DNA of 64,000 nt from NCBI GenBank assembly GCA_033032865.1, contig JAWHQI010000306.1, positions 1,426,001 through 1,490,000 on the forward strand. The letters run 5' to 3'. Under the pieces are notes generated by a model. It had not been told where the DNA came from. It did no database searches and was given only the letters and a program-made list of their open reading frames with translations. A program made the position numbers and the translations under genes. The DNA is from Dactylorhiza incarnata. Taxonomy: Eukaryota; Streptophyta; Magnoliopsida; Asparagales; Orchidaceae. Below, in pieces: positions 34,573 to 45,970 of the stretch. Positions within the stretch are counted from its first letter, which is position 1. Each line of letters opens with the position of its first letter.

Positions 34573-36077
34573 TCGTGGGGGAACGGCCCCGCCGCACACC
34601 CTCGGGGTGCGGCTCGCGCGGAGCCGCACCCCACAAGGGGTGCGGCCCAGCCGCACCCCTCAAGCCGCACCCCCCTTGGGGGTGCGGCCAAGCCGCACCC
34701 CCCCGGGGTGCGATTCAGCCGCACCGCCCATAGGGTGTGGTCCGGCCCCCTCCCCTCGCCTTTTTCTGTAGGGGGGCTCGCAAGGGGCCCTGCCATAGTC
34801 GCGCCCCCTCGGCAGTTGCGTCGGATCCCAATTTCTATTCGGGGGACAACTCCCCGCTCCACCGTTCGCTCAGAACGCCCCCGCGCTTACGCGTGCTCAG
34901 AACGCCTCCAAGAGCGTTCAAAGCACCTCCATGTTCGTCGCGCGCTCAGAACGCTTCTGAGCGCGCTCAGAACGCCCCCGCGCTTACGCGCGCTCAGAAC
35001 GCCTCCAAGCGCGTTCAAAGCGCTTCCATGTTCGTTGCGCGCTCAGAACGCTTCTAAGCGCGCTCAGAACGTTCTCACTTTTTGTCTTTCCGACTGTCTC
35101 ACTTTTTGTCTTTCCGACTGTCTCACTTTTTGTCTTTCCGACTGTCTCACTTTTTGTCTTTCCGGCGTGCTCACTTTTTGTCTTTCCGGCGTGCTCACTT
35201 TTTGTCTTTCAGGCTTCTCACTTTTCAGGAACGGCCAGTCGCCTTTTTCGCCTCCAACAGAACTGCCTGAACTGCCCGAGCCGCCCAAGCTGCCCGAAGG
35301 GCAAGGTGGTCATTTACGAAAAATGGCGATCCGTGTGCCCCAAATCGAAAAATATGATTCGTCCACCAAGCATTTATGGAAACTGCCAACGGCAAGATTA
35401 CCGGACCGCCCCCGGCTAAAGTTATAAAAGGAGCCCCAGAGCTTCATTTGAAAGGACCTTGACTTCTGGACCCGGGAGAGCTCCTTGCAGACTTTTGCGG
35501 AATTCTCCTTCGGCGCTTGAAGATCTCCTTCGTGGACTTGAAGATCTTCATCATCCCGAAAGGCGACTAGCCTTCTCACTTCCGAAAGGCGACTAGCATT
35601 CTCAGAAGAAAAAGGTGACTAGCCTTCTCACTTCCGAAAGGCGACTAGCATTCTCAGAAGAAAAATGCGACTAGCCTTCTCACTTCCGAAAGGCGACTAA
35701 CATTCTCAGAAGGAAAAGGTGACTAGCCTTCTCACTTCCGAAAGGCGACTAGCATTCTCAGAAGGGAAAAAGACTTAGTTTTTCCGAGAGGTGGCCTGTC
35801 ACCCTCGGAGCTCGATCTCTCTCTCTCCGAATATTGTAACGAGCAGCGGCCTGTCGCGCTCAAGTTCTAGTTTCCAAGTTGTAACCCCCAGAAGATAGTG
35901 AAGTTTGGTCGGCACAGCTCCGGCCACGTGGTTTTTCACCCTTTCCGGGTTTTCCACGTTAAAAAGTCCCTGTGTACTCAGCAAATCTCTAATTGACTGT
36001 TTGCGCGCTTAGTTCGCTCACGAGCTAAGGTGGTTCAAGTGAACCGGTCTACCACGAGCCCTAAGCGTTCCGCAACA
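34338..36077 (+). repeat. Gypsy 3' LTR
   Basis: 1740 bp with the same order of landmarks as the central LTR but with fewer palindrome units and a C run of about 32 (34540-34571). It ends CCGCAACA before the ATTAT duplication. Confidence 0.92.
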
Positions 36078-36082
36078 ATTAT

Positions 36083-36943
36083 GGCTTTGATATGTTGTAG
36101 TAACTTACATAATGGTTAGCACTAAATAGAGTGCATCATATTCAACAATGACACGTGATCTCTATATGATTTTTTGCACACTCAAATTTTGGTTGCGGTA
36201 AATGCCAAAAAAACCATTGATTATCATTTTAATGCTTTTTAATATGTGAGTGGTTGTGGACGGGTCCCTCTCCATCATACTGTTCAACGACAATATAATT
36301 CAGACTCTGTTTGGCGCGGCGTTTTTGTGCCGGTGAGTTTGGACAAAAATGCCACCATCATAGAATGTATGTTTGACATAACAAAGGTTATGACGGCCAC
36401 CAAGAAAAGAAAGTTAGTTTTGAACAAAAAAGGGAATGCAGTTCCTTAGGTGAGGTCGGGCGTTTGCGAATGATGGTTCATAACAACGCTCACGACCGCT
36501 ATTGATGTGCCAAACGGAGCCTTAGTCGCTATTTGATGTTTGTAATTTGTAGCGAAGAGCGACTGGGCATTGAGGGGTAATAGAGTAGTGCTCTCATAAT
36601 TATTCAATAATTCATATGTACATTTTGAACACTTTTTTTAGCTTATCATTTTTTTAATATATATATATATATATACATATTAACTGAAAAGAATGACATT
36701 AGCTTACCTTTTAAATTTGTAATAATATTTCAAGTATATATATTATGTAAATAGATGAAATTGATATATTTAAATTGAAAATGGTAAAAAACACCTGAAT
36801 TTGGTGATTTTTTTTAAAATATTTATAATAGGAACATCTGAGCGAGTCTTAACCTTAAAAATCCACTTGCAAGTAATAGGAACATCATCAGATGGAAGAG
36901 GAACGAACTCTCAGGTACGAGTGTGCTCAAGTGTCTGGTACTC
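36083..36943. other. MINIYO copy A 3' flank with MITE; no gene
   Basis: 36083-36115 continues the flank interrupted at 27754 (ggctttgatatgttg) and then diverges from copies B and D. The rest is AT-rich and holds a MITE (36303-36521) and a TA dinucleotide run near 36656. No ORF of interest. Confidence 0.6.
36303..36521. mobile_element. PIF/Harbinger-type MITE, older copy
   Basis: 219 bp with ends GACTCTGTTTGGCGCG and GTGCCAAACGGAGCC. The body (gtgagtttgg, gacaaaggttatgac, gtgaggtcgggcgtt) matches the 220 bp MITE at 50263-50482. The right flank is TTA, the left TCA, consistent with a decayed TTA duplication. Confidence 0.75.
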
Positions 36944-37089
36944 CGCCTCAGAGGTTAGTTTTTCTCTAACTTAGTATTATCACCTTCATTCCTTCATTTT
37001 CAAATATGCCGCATCAAAAAAGTTGAAGTTACGCAACGAATTTGCAAAATTTCTCATTCCTAGCTATTCACACATGCATCATAATAATG
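36944..37089 (+). pseudogene. IYO: MINIYO/RPAP1-like penultimate exon, copy B
   Basis: Encodes a piece resembling SFIF..., then KLKLRNEFAKFLIPSYSHMHHNN, which corresponds to the MINIYO segment SLRNKLVKSLLRDYSRKQQHE. Homologous exons are at 61160-61287 and 48010-48160. A MULE inserted exactly at its 3' edge (37090), so the exon-intron border is now split from the last exon by 2.6 kb. Confidence 0.72.
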
Positions 37090-38007
37090 GGGTGATGTTA
37101 TATACAAATCGCTTTTGGCTATATACAAACCCTCACTATATACAAACCAGTACAAATATAATTTTGTTATACACAAACCTAATGGTTATATACAAACCAA
37201 TACAAAATTAAAAAAAAATTAATTTTTTTTATTAGCTAAAACTTTAAAATTAAAGGTGACTCAAAAACAATTTCCTCTCATCAAAATAGAAAGCATGCAA
37301 TATCCATTATATTCGTTGTTTCAAAACATTTCAATTACAACGAGTAGAGACTTGGAATCGCCTTCATGTTACAACCCCAACATTTTGGATTGTGTTCGAA
37401 AAGTTAGCTATTACAAAACCTGAAAATACCTGCACAAGGAAAATAAGAAATCATGTATTTTTCACAACAAATGATCATTTATAAATACTATTTCATCATT
37501 CTCACCTTCAAGAACCCAAAAAATTGTTATATGTTAATGAATACATATAGTTCTCTTGAACCTAAAAAATTGTTAGATCCTGTAATCCACACACAAAAAT
37601 TAGATACATACAAATTTACTAAATATAAAGTAAAAATATATATATTTTTGCTAACCTTTTGAGTTAGAAGATGTCCATATTTACTATCTCACTTGACGGG
37701 CGCATTTGTTGATTTGGAGTTGGTAATCGAGATTTGTATATTTCCTCCCATTTGCTTGCTATTGGATCATGATGTTGTCTCCAATAAGAAATAATATGTG
37801 GTAGAGGACACCCTTCGTGCATCACCAACTGTATGAAATGATTTCCATCTATATAACCCATTGCAACTAACCATTGTGAAGGTGGCGGTGGCGAATTCAT
37901 TGGAAGAAATGTGAGACTTTGAACTTTAGAAATTTGGACAAAAGCTATATTATAGCATGAAGCCACCACAATCCCCATGTCCGGCATGGACATCCATTTA
38001 TCTGGGG

Positions 38008-38038
<31 letters not shown>

Positions 38039-39682
38039 TAGCTCAGTACAATGAAGAGAGGATAATAATTCTTGCCACCTCTCCTTCCCAAAAAGTTTAG
38101 TATACATGCTCTCTTTAACCTTTAATTCATTGGAAAGATCCAACCGTACTTGTGCCCAATTTTCACCCATATCTAATGCGCGGCTAACAACACGAAATCC
38201 ACAATGACCGTCCCCAATGACATTAATGACCTCTTTGATGTGCTCCGCTAAATGTAGCGGCATTTGCTTACAAACTTCAATGTAGAAACGCTGACTTGAA
38301 GTAAGTGTAGGTGTCCTCAAATGGCAGCCGGTCCTCTTTTTTGCTAATGCTTTCTTTTTTGCTTGTATGTTTTTTTCTTTCAAAACATGTTCAAATAAAG
38401 AAGGATCACGTTTTGTAGATTTAGGATCATCTTTCAAGCTTTTGTAGCTTCCCCTTGGTCTTCCCTTTAAACTCAAAGGAACCTTTGGCTCTCTTGTTTG
38501 CGATGAAGTTGGATCTATTATCTCTCTTAGTTTTCTTTTTATTTCTTCCTTTTGTTCACTAGAAGTTTCATTAAACCTTCTATTAATACCTTCAAATTCT
38601 GCTGCGATGTCATCTGAAATATGAACCTCGGACTTTTCCTTTAATGATAATTGCTTCCAATGGTGATGTATCATGCATAAAGGAAATGAGGTTGATTGAG
38701 TAATATATGGCACTAACTCATGAGCACAAGGCAATCCCATAGAATATCTTATCTTGTGTGGACACTCCCATGCTTGGTAATAATTTGAGGCCTTGACTTT
38801 ATCTTCTTCTTCTTTGATGAATTTTAATGCAGTAAGTGATACACAACCAACAAGACTTGTATAGAGTGGACCAGTATACAGAGTGCTAACTTGGATCACA
38901 CTATGCCCAAATGATCCTAAGCACACAAAAGATGAATTAGAACCACCAAAATTCGACTTCTAGCAATGAAGAAGTTGAAATCAAGTAATGAACATCTCAC
39001 CTCTTGCAAATCAATGTTGCTAGAACTACCAAAATCTGAAGAGAAATCCACCGGTTGAAGGGAGATCGGACGGTGCAACTTAGGGGAATGTTGCGAAATC
39101 GGGCCTCCGAAGGAGGGATGTTCAGAGCTTACCTAAATGGAACAAAAAAATATATTCAATAACAGTTATGGTAGATCTAGGGTTTCCAAGAGAAAAAAAA
39201 AGGAAGAAAATGGATTTAGGGTTTTAGAAAAACCTTGCTTCCATGGCCAAAAGAGGAAGCACTGGAGATGGAGAGGTCGACGACCATGGCTTCACCGTCG
39301 GCCATGGAGAGGAGAGGCGGCGGCGGCTTCATTTTTCCTTGTGAATTGTCGGCCATGGCTTCTTCACGGTCGCAAATGGCTTCTTCACGGTCGGCAATGG
39401 AGAGTGCTCGTCAGAGGGGAAGGAGGCTCACCGGATGGGGAGGGAGCTCGCCGGATGGGGAAGGAGGAGGGGCGGCGCTGGCGAAGAAGCTTCGATGGAG
39501 ACTAAGAAGAAATCGCGGCGCACGGGATTTCGAGCGGCTGGAGGACCGGGTAGAGGAAAGAATAGAATTTAGGTTAAATTTTAGGGTTTTATTAGGTTTG
39601 TGTATAGTGTTTTAAAACACCTAAAATATTGAAATAATTTGGTTTGTATATAGCCATATTTGGTTTGTATATAACATCACCC
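37090..39682 (-). mobile_element. Mutator-like element (MULE) with OTU-domain ORF
   Basis: Terminal inverted repeats of 42 bp (37090-37131 and 39641-39682, 37 of 42 identical) begin GGGTGATGTTATATAC. The 8 bp duplication TAATAATG lies at 37082-37089 and 39683-39690. The paralogous locus has a single TAATAATG at 61280-61287 in otherwise matching sequence, so that is the empty site. Inside is one long minus-strand ORF. The transposase catalytic domain is missing, so it probably needs a helper. Confidence 0.92.
37664..38926 (-). CDS. MULE-derived SWIM remnant plus OTU cysteine protease protein
   Basis: 420 codons on the minus strand. Residues ~60-90 resemble the end of a MULE transposase with a SWIM-like zinc site (ECPHKIRYSMGLPCAHEL). 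A basic linker follows. Residues ~235-400 form an OTU domain with the nucleophile motif GDGHCGFR and a late GNHFIQLVM segment that supplies the partner His. OTU proteases cleave ubiquitin-like chains; plant MULEs with such domains (KI-type) are known. The SWIM site lacks one of the usual ligands, and the upstream RNase H-like core is absent. A G run of about 30 in the DNA (38008-38038) encodes a polyproline tract between the OTU halves, so the frame there depends on run length. The ATG at 38926 may be internal to an older, longer gene. Upstream 39000-39600 is leader-like. Confidence 0.68.
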
Positions 39683-40129
39683 TAATAATGTAAGCAATCA
39701 TTGCATTTAAATCCTAATGGAAATCCTTTGCTTCAAATTTATACAGGTTGAGCATTCTTTCGAAATGTTTACATTCTAAAATATACTTCCTGCAAGTTTT
39801 TAAATTTATTTGGTGAAGGGAAAATGCAATGTCCAGCACAATTTCTTAAAGCACGACTGTTAGACTCTATTTGCGATAGCTGTGGCCGGATAATTGGCCA
39901 TTGCATTTGTTTGTGGTTTATTTTATGTTTTCTTTTGGCAGATGAAATCACTGAATTCTGTTGATACGCCTTGTAGGGAATGTTGCTTCATCTCGTGCAA
40001 TATAAGCTACCAATGTCACATGATTCCCTGCATTCTGCGATCTTGCAGCGATTTGAGCTGCTGAAGGCAACTGGCGAGGGGAATTCTTCTCTCATATTAG
40101 TAGTGGGTAACGTAAAGCCTGCTTTGTAG
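39683..40129 (+). pseudogene. IYO: MINIYO/RPAP1-like intron and last exon, copy B
   Basis: After the MULE duplication, intron sequence matching copy D leads to an acceptor (ccttgtag) and an exon, 39977-40129, that is open to TAG at 40127-40129. It encodes GMLLHLVQYKLPM, then QRFELLKATGEGNSSL and a tail ending KPAL. Compared with the conserved form, a Cys is Gly and the final helix is altered. With no upstream exons beyond 36944 it cannot make MINIYO, but this exon itself is undamaged. Confidence 0.75.
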
Positions 40130-41194
40130 AAGACGAAGCTTATCTGAATCTGACTGTATCAATATTTGGGTGACAAATATATTCAAGTGTATCTGGAAAT
40201 TTTAAAGTAAGCATGAGAAATTTTTACCCCATAGTTAGCTATCTATATTAATTGTCTTTCTTGTAACTTAATGATTATATGCAAGCATTTAATGATTGTT
40301 TCCTAGTTCGCTTTGATTTTTGCTTTGATATGTTGCGGTAACTAAACAGATTATGAAAAACATGTACTTAAAATCATCTCATTTTTATGGGAATGTGAAA
40401 TCTTAAAACATGACCATAAAAATCAGTGATTAAGTCGGCCGTCTGAAACGAGGCTAATCATTTTTGTTCTCTCTTGTTGAAGCTTGTTTGAGTAATTTTG
40501 ATGTCTATTAATTCGTTGCAACAAAAAGATAAACCTTTTAAAGATATATTTATATTATCTTGATTATTATATCAAATGTAAGAGAAGATATTAATGTAAT
40601 TTTTAATAAAACTTCGTCATATATTTTCCATTACATTAAAAAATAGATCATCAAATTTTCAAAACCTTATTTATAAAGATATTTTAGTACTTAAAAAACC
40701 TAACATGCATGATTTGACCTACTTGACAGGATCTATAATTTCACTTATCAGTAATAATTTTATCAAAATCTAAAGAACTTGCCTTAGAAAATATTGTGTT
40801 GATTAATGTAGTTGTGTTGCACATTTTGGAGGATTTTTTTTCAAATATGATCTAGTCTCCTTTTTTATAAAAAGACGCTTAAAAGATTATAATTTTTTTT
40901 TATATCAAACTATTTTCAATGTGATTTTTGTATGGGCAAATACACTCAAATATGATTACTTATAATTAATTGTTTTTATTCTCCACTATGCCTAGACCGG
41001 CTAAATCTAAACAAAAATCATTCTTATATGAAATATTTTATATCACACGAGAGAAGTACACGTTAAAAAAAATGCAATTTATGTATTTTATATCATACGA
41101 AATGTTTTATATCAAATTATTAAAAAAAATGATACCACTCAAATCAAATAAAAGCTTTAAAAAAAAACTATAATAGAAGTACACTTAAGTTTTA
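40130..41194. other. Duplicated flank, no gene
   Basis: AT-rich sequence paralogous to 61614-62668 throughout. It lies between the MINIYO last exon and the convergent small gene. No conserved ORF. Confidence 0.7.
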
Positions 41195-41719
41195 TTAGAT
41201 GTCATTTTCGGCCCAAAAGAACTCCAAAAATTCCTCTATGCTTCCTGCTCGTTTCCGCCACCAAGGGGAAGGAGAAGAAGGAGAAGGGCGCGGCGATGCT
41301 CGCTGGGATTCTGGTTGATGCTGCTCCAGAAGAGGAACCTCAGGATCGTCGTCCTCTTCCGGGACCTCTTCTATCTCTGACACTGGATGCCGGTTCTGCT
41401 CACCGCTCTTCTCCACCGCCTCACTTTCCTCCAAGGGTTCCGGAATAATAGCAGCCTGGGGCGGCCGTGCGTCCACCTCGGCGCAAGTGGGGAGATTGTG
41501 GAGAATCAGAGGATGGTGTTCGTAGTCTCCGCCTGCATCGTCGCCCTTGTTTTCTGAAATTCGGAGACATTGTTTTTAGAGAAGTCGTTAAAGAAGAGAA
41601 GGGGGCGGGAAGTGAAATGCAGGAAATTAACCCTGAGCAGTGGAAGAGTCGATTGAGGGGTTCGCCGCCTCCCTCATTCGCCGTTTGTTCGCTCGCCTCT
41701 TTCTGTCGCGTTTGGGCAT
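41195..41719 (-). CDS. Two-exon small charged protein, copy 1 (unknown function)
   Basis: Minus-strand model: exon 1 41719-41632, intron 41631-41554 (gttaat...tttcag, 78 bp), exon 2 41553-41195; 148 residues. The N-terminus is strongly basic (MPKRDRKRRANKRRMREA), like a nuclear localisation signal. The middle is very acidic (EIEEVPEEDDDPEVPLLEQ), then comes a Ser/Pro stretch and a C-terminus reading WWRKRAGSIEEFLEFFWAEN. The paralogue at 62669-63190 keeps both exons, both splice sites and the frame; the only length change is one whole codon. In the acidic stretch most base changes are synonymous. The upstream frame is not conserved in the paralogue, which supports this start. A TATAAAT lies at 41996-41990. 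I do not recognise the family. It is convergent with the MINIYO last exon. Confidence 0.7.
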
Positions 41720-41747
41720 GATGACGGGAGAGCTGTTACCGCTGAGA

Positions 41748-41915
41748 ACGAAGATGCAGGAGGTGGAATGCACCTGAGAACGAAGATGTTGATGGTGGCT
41801 GGTGCAGTGCAGGAGGAATGAAGCTGAGATTAACGAAGATGTTGATGGTGGCCGGTGCAGTGCAGGAGGAATGCGGCTGAGAAAGGAGACGTCAATGGTG
41901 GCCGGTGAAGGAGGA
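41748..41915. repeat. Leader repeat of small gene copy 1
   Basis: Three imperfect units containing gaagatgttgatggtggc and ggtgcagtgcaggaggaatg. The paralogue has a similar but rearranged array at 63219-63405. It lies between the TATA box and the ATG, so it should be in the 5' leader. Confidence 0.75.
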
Positions 41916-41989
41916 ATGCCGATGGTCTTCCTGTGAGCGACTACTACCAGTGATCGGATGCTGATGGACTTCCCATCCATGGGTGGCTT

Positions 41990-41996
41990 ATTTATA
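41990..41996 (-). promoter_or_regulatory. TATA box of small gene copy 1
   Basis: Minus-strand TATAAAT in gggattataaataagcc. It is conserved at 63476-63482 in the paralogue. It predicts a start near 41960 and a ~240 nt leader. Confidence 0.5.
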
Positions 41997-42119
41997 ATCC
42001 CAGCCAGGTACGCTAATTTTAGTTGGAATCCAGAAACTAATTTTTCTGTTGAGAAAACTAAAATGCCCGTTGCTCATTATTGATTGAAGTTTGAAATTTG
42101 AAAAAAAAAAAAAACTAAC

Positions 42120-42602
42120 TTAGTCACTAATTTTTTTCACCTTTGAATAAAACATGTAACTTATTTTCTCCCGTTTATTTCAAAATTCTCTGCCATTACC
42201 TCACATTTATATGACTTACTCTCTAAGGATTGTTTTCATTATGACGATAAGACCAATATTTCGTTACTCCATTAAGCATAATTTATTTTGCTCCCCTGAT
42301 CCTTCAATTTGCTAATTTTGCTAAACCTTTTCAAAATGAAAAGACCCTTCGGGTACAGGACTAGGCGGGGCTCCTTAAAAATGGATAACCTATTTCTTAG
42401 TATGAAATTATCATCATCTACTGCAAATTTGTCTTCATATGCTCGTGTCTTTTATCTATTTCCTCCGTTGTTGCTAAGTGGCATCAATATTTATTTATTG
42501 TGTACACCCTTTCACTATATTCATTGGTCACCAATTCATTCACAATATTCTCGCTCAGGTTATTCATATCAGTCACCAATTGATTCACACACACTCAGGT
42601 TA
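42120..42602. other. No recognisable gene
   Basis: The duplicated block ends at about 42120. Beyond it lies AT-rich sequence that probably belongs to the gypsy remnant that follows, but no motif can be read before 42603. Confidence 0.4.
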
Positions 42603-43139
42603 TTCATACTTTGGAACAACTAAAGTTTCTCACAAAACTATTGGTGTGTGATTTTACTATCCTTTATAAACTAGGGAAACTCAATATTGCCACCGGCGCT
42701 CTTTCTCGAGCATATGATGAGAGCTTGCCACACTCGCATGGTTGTTTCTTCCACTTAGTTTTACTGATCTCAACCCTGTCAATCCTGCTGATCCTATCAC
42801 TTTCACAATTTTAACTACCATTAAGGTGGATCCTGAGTTCATTCCACTTGTCTTTGGGATTTTTTCTTATGTTTTAAACATCGTTTGGGTATATCCTAGG
42901 ATCACTTCACCATGGATACATTACGTTCAGAAGCCCACAATTCTAAAACAGGGGGTCACAGTAGGGTGACTCGGACACTGAAACGTCTTAACTTTTCTTA
43001 CTATTGGGACCACATGAAAAAGGATATAGAATTGCTTGTTTCGTCTTGCGATATCTGCCAGAAGGTGAAGCCACCTAACACATTCTTATATGGTCTTATA
43101 AATCATTTACCCATCCAACTGTTATATGGGAAGATTTAG
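42603..43139 (+). pseudogene. Ty3/gypsy RNase H-integrase remnant
   Basis: Broken frames show an RNase H end (LTKLLVCDFTILYKLGKLN, then a degenerate DALSR as GALSRA). This is followed at about 42945-43075 by an integrase zinc-binding segment reading TRTLKRLNFSYYWDHMKKDI and CDICQKVK. Upstream and downstream parts are missing. It is a relic. Confidence 0.7.
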
Positions 43140-43569
43140 AATTATAGACTGCTATATGGGAAGATTTAGTATTATAGATTTTATAACTTATTCATGTAAT
43201 ATCACTTATAGTCCGTTCGGCGCGCAGGTTTTGGCTTTCTGGAATTGGCTTTGATCAGAAAACCAATATCTGCTGGAATTGGTTTTTTGCAGAAAACCAA
43301 TTCTGCTGTTCGGCTGCAGGATGGTATTCAGTGAACAGAATTGGTATTAATATCTAAAAGCTGTTCGGCTGCGCAAAGGAATTGGCTTTCTGGAATTCAA
43401 AATTTTTAGACTTTATAATTTTTAAAATTTAACCATAAATCAAAGTACTAATAATAATTGAAGTTCACATTGCAAACGATCAAATTCATATGCATTGTTC
43501 AGAAATAAAAGTACAGAAATAGCAAATGATCAGATAAAAAGTCTATCGCCCATAAATAAAAACATGAAA

Positions 43570-44457
43570 CTAGCCATCAAACTGCATTCGGAGCCATGTC
43601 CCCTTCAATTTGTCAGGCAGTCTCTTGAATATGTCACGCTTGATGCTATCATGACACAGTATATCCATTGCTCTGAGTAAATCATGATCTTCTAAATCAG
43701 TCATCTGAGTCAGTGCGACATAGATGTCGTCAACATCGCTAGTAGTCATGGTTCCTACTGCACCTTGCACGGAGTCGGCCAACTTATCTATGGCCACTGC
43801 TACTGCGTCATTTCCTACAGCTCGCTTTCTCCTTCTTCTACTGCTTCCTTCTCCTTCCACTCTAGTCTGCTCTTGTGTATTTGTTGTTTTTTTCTGCCAT
43901 TGACTCCGCATCTATCTCCTTTGTCGCCTCTGTTGCGGTCGCAGCATGACTACCAGTTGCTCTATCAGTCCCGCATAACACAGCCAAATCTGACCAATTC
44001 ACAATAACTTTATCTTTATAATGTTTCACAGAAGGATGAGCCTGCATTAATACCAATAAAAAATATCACTACACTGAGTTCGTAAATATATCAATCAATA
44101 TAAATAATTTACCTTCACATAATTTGCCCATACTTCCTCACTGTCCACCTTCACCATGTTCCTTTCCCAATCCCATCCAAACCCCGATGTGTCTAGCATC
44201 GCACTTACCTCGAGGAAGTACTTGTTCCAAGTTTTGAGACGAGCGGTTAACTTCTCCTTGCTTGTTTCAACGCCGCAAATATCTTTTAGCGCGGTAATAG
44301 CAGCTGTCAAAGCCACGCTCTTCCAGCCGTTTGGTGTTTTATGACCCAAACTGTGTTGTTCCAACAATGCATTCGAAAGAGTAATGTCCATTTCAGATGT
44401 CCAATGCATGTATGAACGCTCGGTCCTACCGCCAACCTTTGTTGAGCTTTTCTCCAT
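43570..44457 (-). CDS. Harbinger Myb/SANT-like DNA-binding protein (one frameshift)
   Basis: Minus strand: exon 1 44457-44113 (115 codons), intron 44112-44042 (gtaaat...atgcag), exon 2 from 44041 down to 43570. The N-terminus has a Myb/SANT-like trihelix pattern (MHWTSEMDITLSNALLEQ, then GWKSVALTAAITALKDICG). After it come AHPSVKHYKDKVIVNWSDLA and a C-terminal YVALTQMTDLEDHDLLRAM segment typical of this second Harbinger protein, which imports and guides the transposase. The frame changes at an A7 run near 43878-43884: without a shift the protein stops at 43862. That is either a one-base lesion, an error in the read or a tolerated truncation. Confidence 0.72.
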
Positions 44458-44646
44458 AATATATGAACTAATGAAAAATTATAATGAACAATATTAAGAT
44501 GAAATAGACGAGAATATTATCAATAATAACAACAGAATAATTAACATGAAGCAGGAGTGAGCATGAAAAATATGAGAATAGTATCATAAATAAACATGTT
44601 TTGTTGACAAGATCACTTAAAAGTTACATTACAAGTCAACAATAGT

Positions 44647-45970
44647 TCAATGACGACTCTGATATTCATTGAACATATTTATAGCTAGAGTGTCCCTAAA
44701 GTTTGTCCAATCTTGCGTCGCTTGGATTGGACTAACAACGTCTACGTAATCATAGAACTCTTCTCCTGCGTTTTGCTCTAGTATTTCTGAGTCAACCTCG
44801 TCCAGCATTTGCGCATCACATTCTAACCTCTTCTCCACTAAGAAATTGTGTAATATGCAACATGCGTTTATAATTTGGACCTGTATTTAAAAGTATATTT
44901 AGATTGACTGTCGTATAAAATAACTATCAAAAAATGAAACGCCACATACCTGAACTTTAATATTGAAGAATGATGGTTGTCGTAGAATAGCCCATCGCTT
45001 CTTCAACAAACCAAAGGTTCTCTCTATGACATTTCTTTCTTTAGCATGACGTAGATTAAATAATTCTTTGTAGTTTGTTGGGTTATTACCCTGATTTGAC
45101 CACTCCTTCAGGTGATAACGCGTTGATCGATATGGGGCAAGGAACCCTGGTCCATTTGTGTAGCCAGCATCTACAAGGTAGTACTTTCCTAGGTAGTGCA
45201 AAAATTAAATTAATGTACATGTATGTATATCTTATGCTTGAAAGGATAAATTGACTATCTTTACCATTTGGGACTTCGAAGCGATCGTGTCGCTCCAAAG
45301 CATCTCGTAATACTCTAGAATCAGATGTTGAACCTTCCCAGCCAGGCAATACATATAGAAATTTCATGTCGCTGTCACAAACACCGAGTACGTTTGTTGT
45401 GATAGCCTGTTTTCGATTACGATATCTACCCTGATCTTCAATCGGAACAGTCACTTCAACATGTGTTCCATCTAATGCACCAACACAGTCTACAAACCAT
45501 TTCGACCTTTGTTCTACTCTGGATTCAGGCAATTTGATATAGTCCTTTGAAAGTTTTAAAATCCCTCGAAGAACAATATTGAAGTGTCTGCTAATAGTAT
45601 CAATAGAACGCATATATGTATGTCCAACATCTCGAAACTTATTGTTATGCCCTAATACGTATAAAAATAAAGCAATCGCTTCCTTGGTCGAAACAGATTG
45701 TGTGTCACAAACATAGCCTTTTGCACGCAGAATATTACACAGCTCATTAAACGGTGCTTTACCCATACGTAACTTGTTGAAGCAATCTACTTCTTGTCCA
45801 GCAAATAGGCGTGTTAATAAAATATTACGGAGGGAATCTTTGTCTGCAACATATGTAGGCTGCCTAGGAATGGAATTCAATACAACTACAGCTGCCCCTA
45901 GAGTCGCTGCGACTGATGATGATATGATGATATCTCTCCTACGTTTCTTGTTCAGCTCATTATTATCCAT
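44647..45970 (-). CDS. PIF/Harbinger transposase (DDE, spliced)
   Basis: Three exons on the minus strand: 45970-45265, 45188-44950 and 44880-44647. Both introns are GT-AG (76 and 69 bp) and the frame is continuous, giving about 392 residues, the normal size. The basic N-terminus (NELNKKRRRD) is followed by a helix-turn-helix-like region. DDE residues are visible: Asp in CVGALDGTHVEV, Asp in GWEGSTSDSRVL and Glu in RNVIERTFGLLKKRW. The stop is at 44649-44647. It would cut and paste elements with matching ends and TTA targets, together with the Myb-like protein encoded downstream on the same strand. No premature stop was seen. Confidence 0.85.

Larger units (their letters stand above)
27755..36077 (+). 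mobile_element. Composite gypsy element LTR-int-LTR-int-LTR
   Basis: A single pair of ATTAT duplications (27750-27754 and 36078-36082) flanks the whole block. Inside are a truncated LTR (27755-28092), an internal 3' region (28093-29542), a full LTR (29543-31453), gag plus the same internal region (31454-34337) and a full LTR (34338-36077). Full LTRs begin TGTTATACCATCC and end CCGCAACA. The paralogous locus at 61790-61816 reads ctttgattatgactttg without any insert, giving the empty site. No pol genes are present, so the element is non-autonomous. Confidence 0.93.

Noticed and set aside
39137..39615. Plus-strand Arg/Gly-rich ORFs in the MULE
   Set aside because: They run antisense to the MULE gene's leader in GC-rich trinucleotide-like sequence, with two overlapping frames. 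No family recognised.
41720..41980. Upstream extension of the small gene to an ATG at 41980
   Set aside because: The frame is broken by a stop in the paralogue, and the ATG lies too close to the TATA box to be in the transcript.
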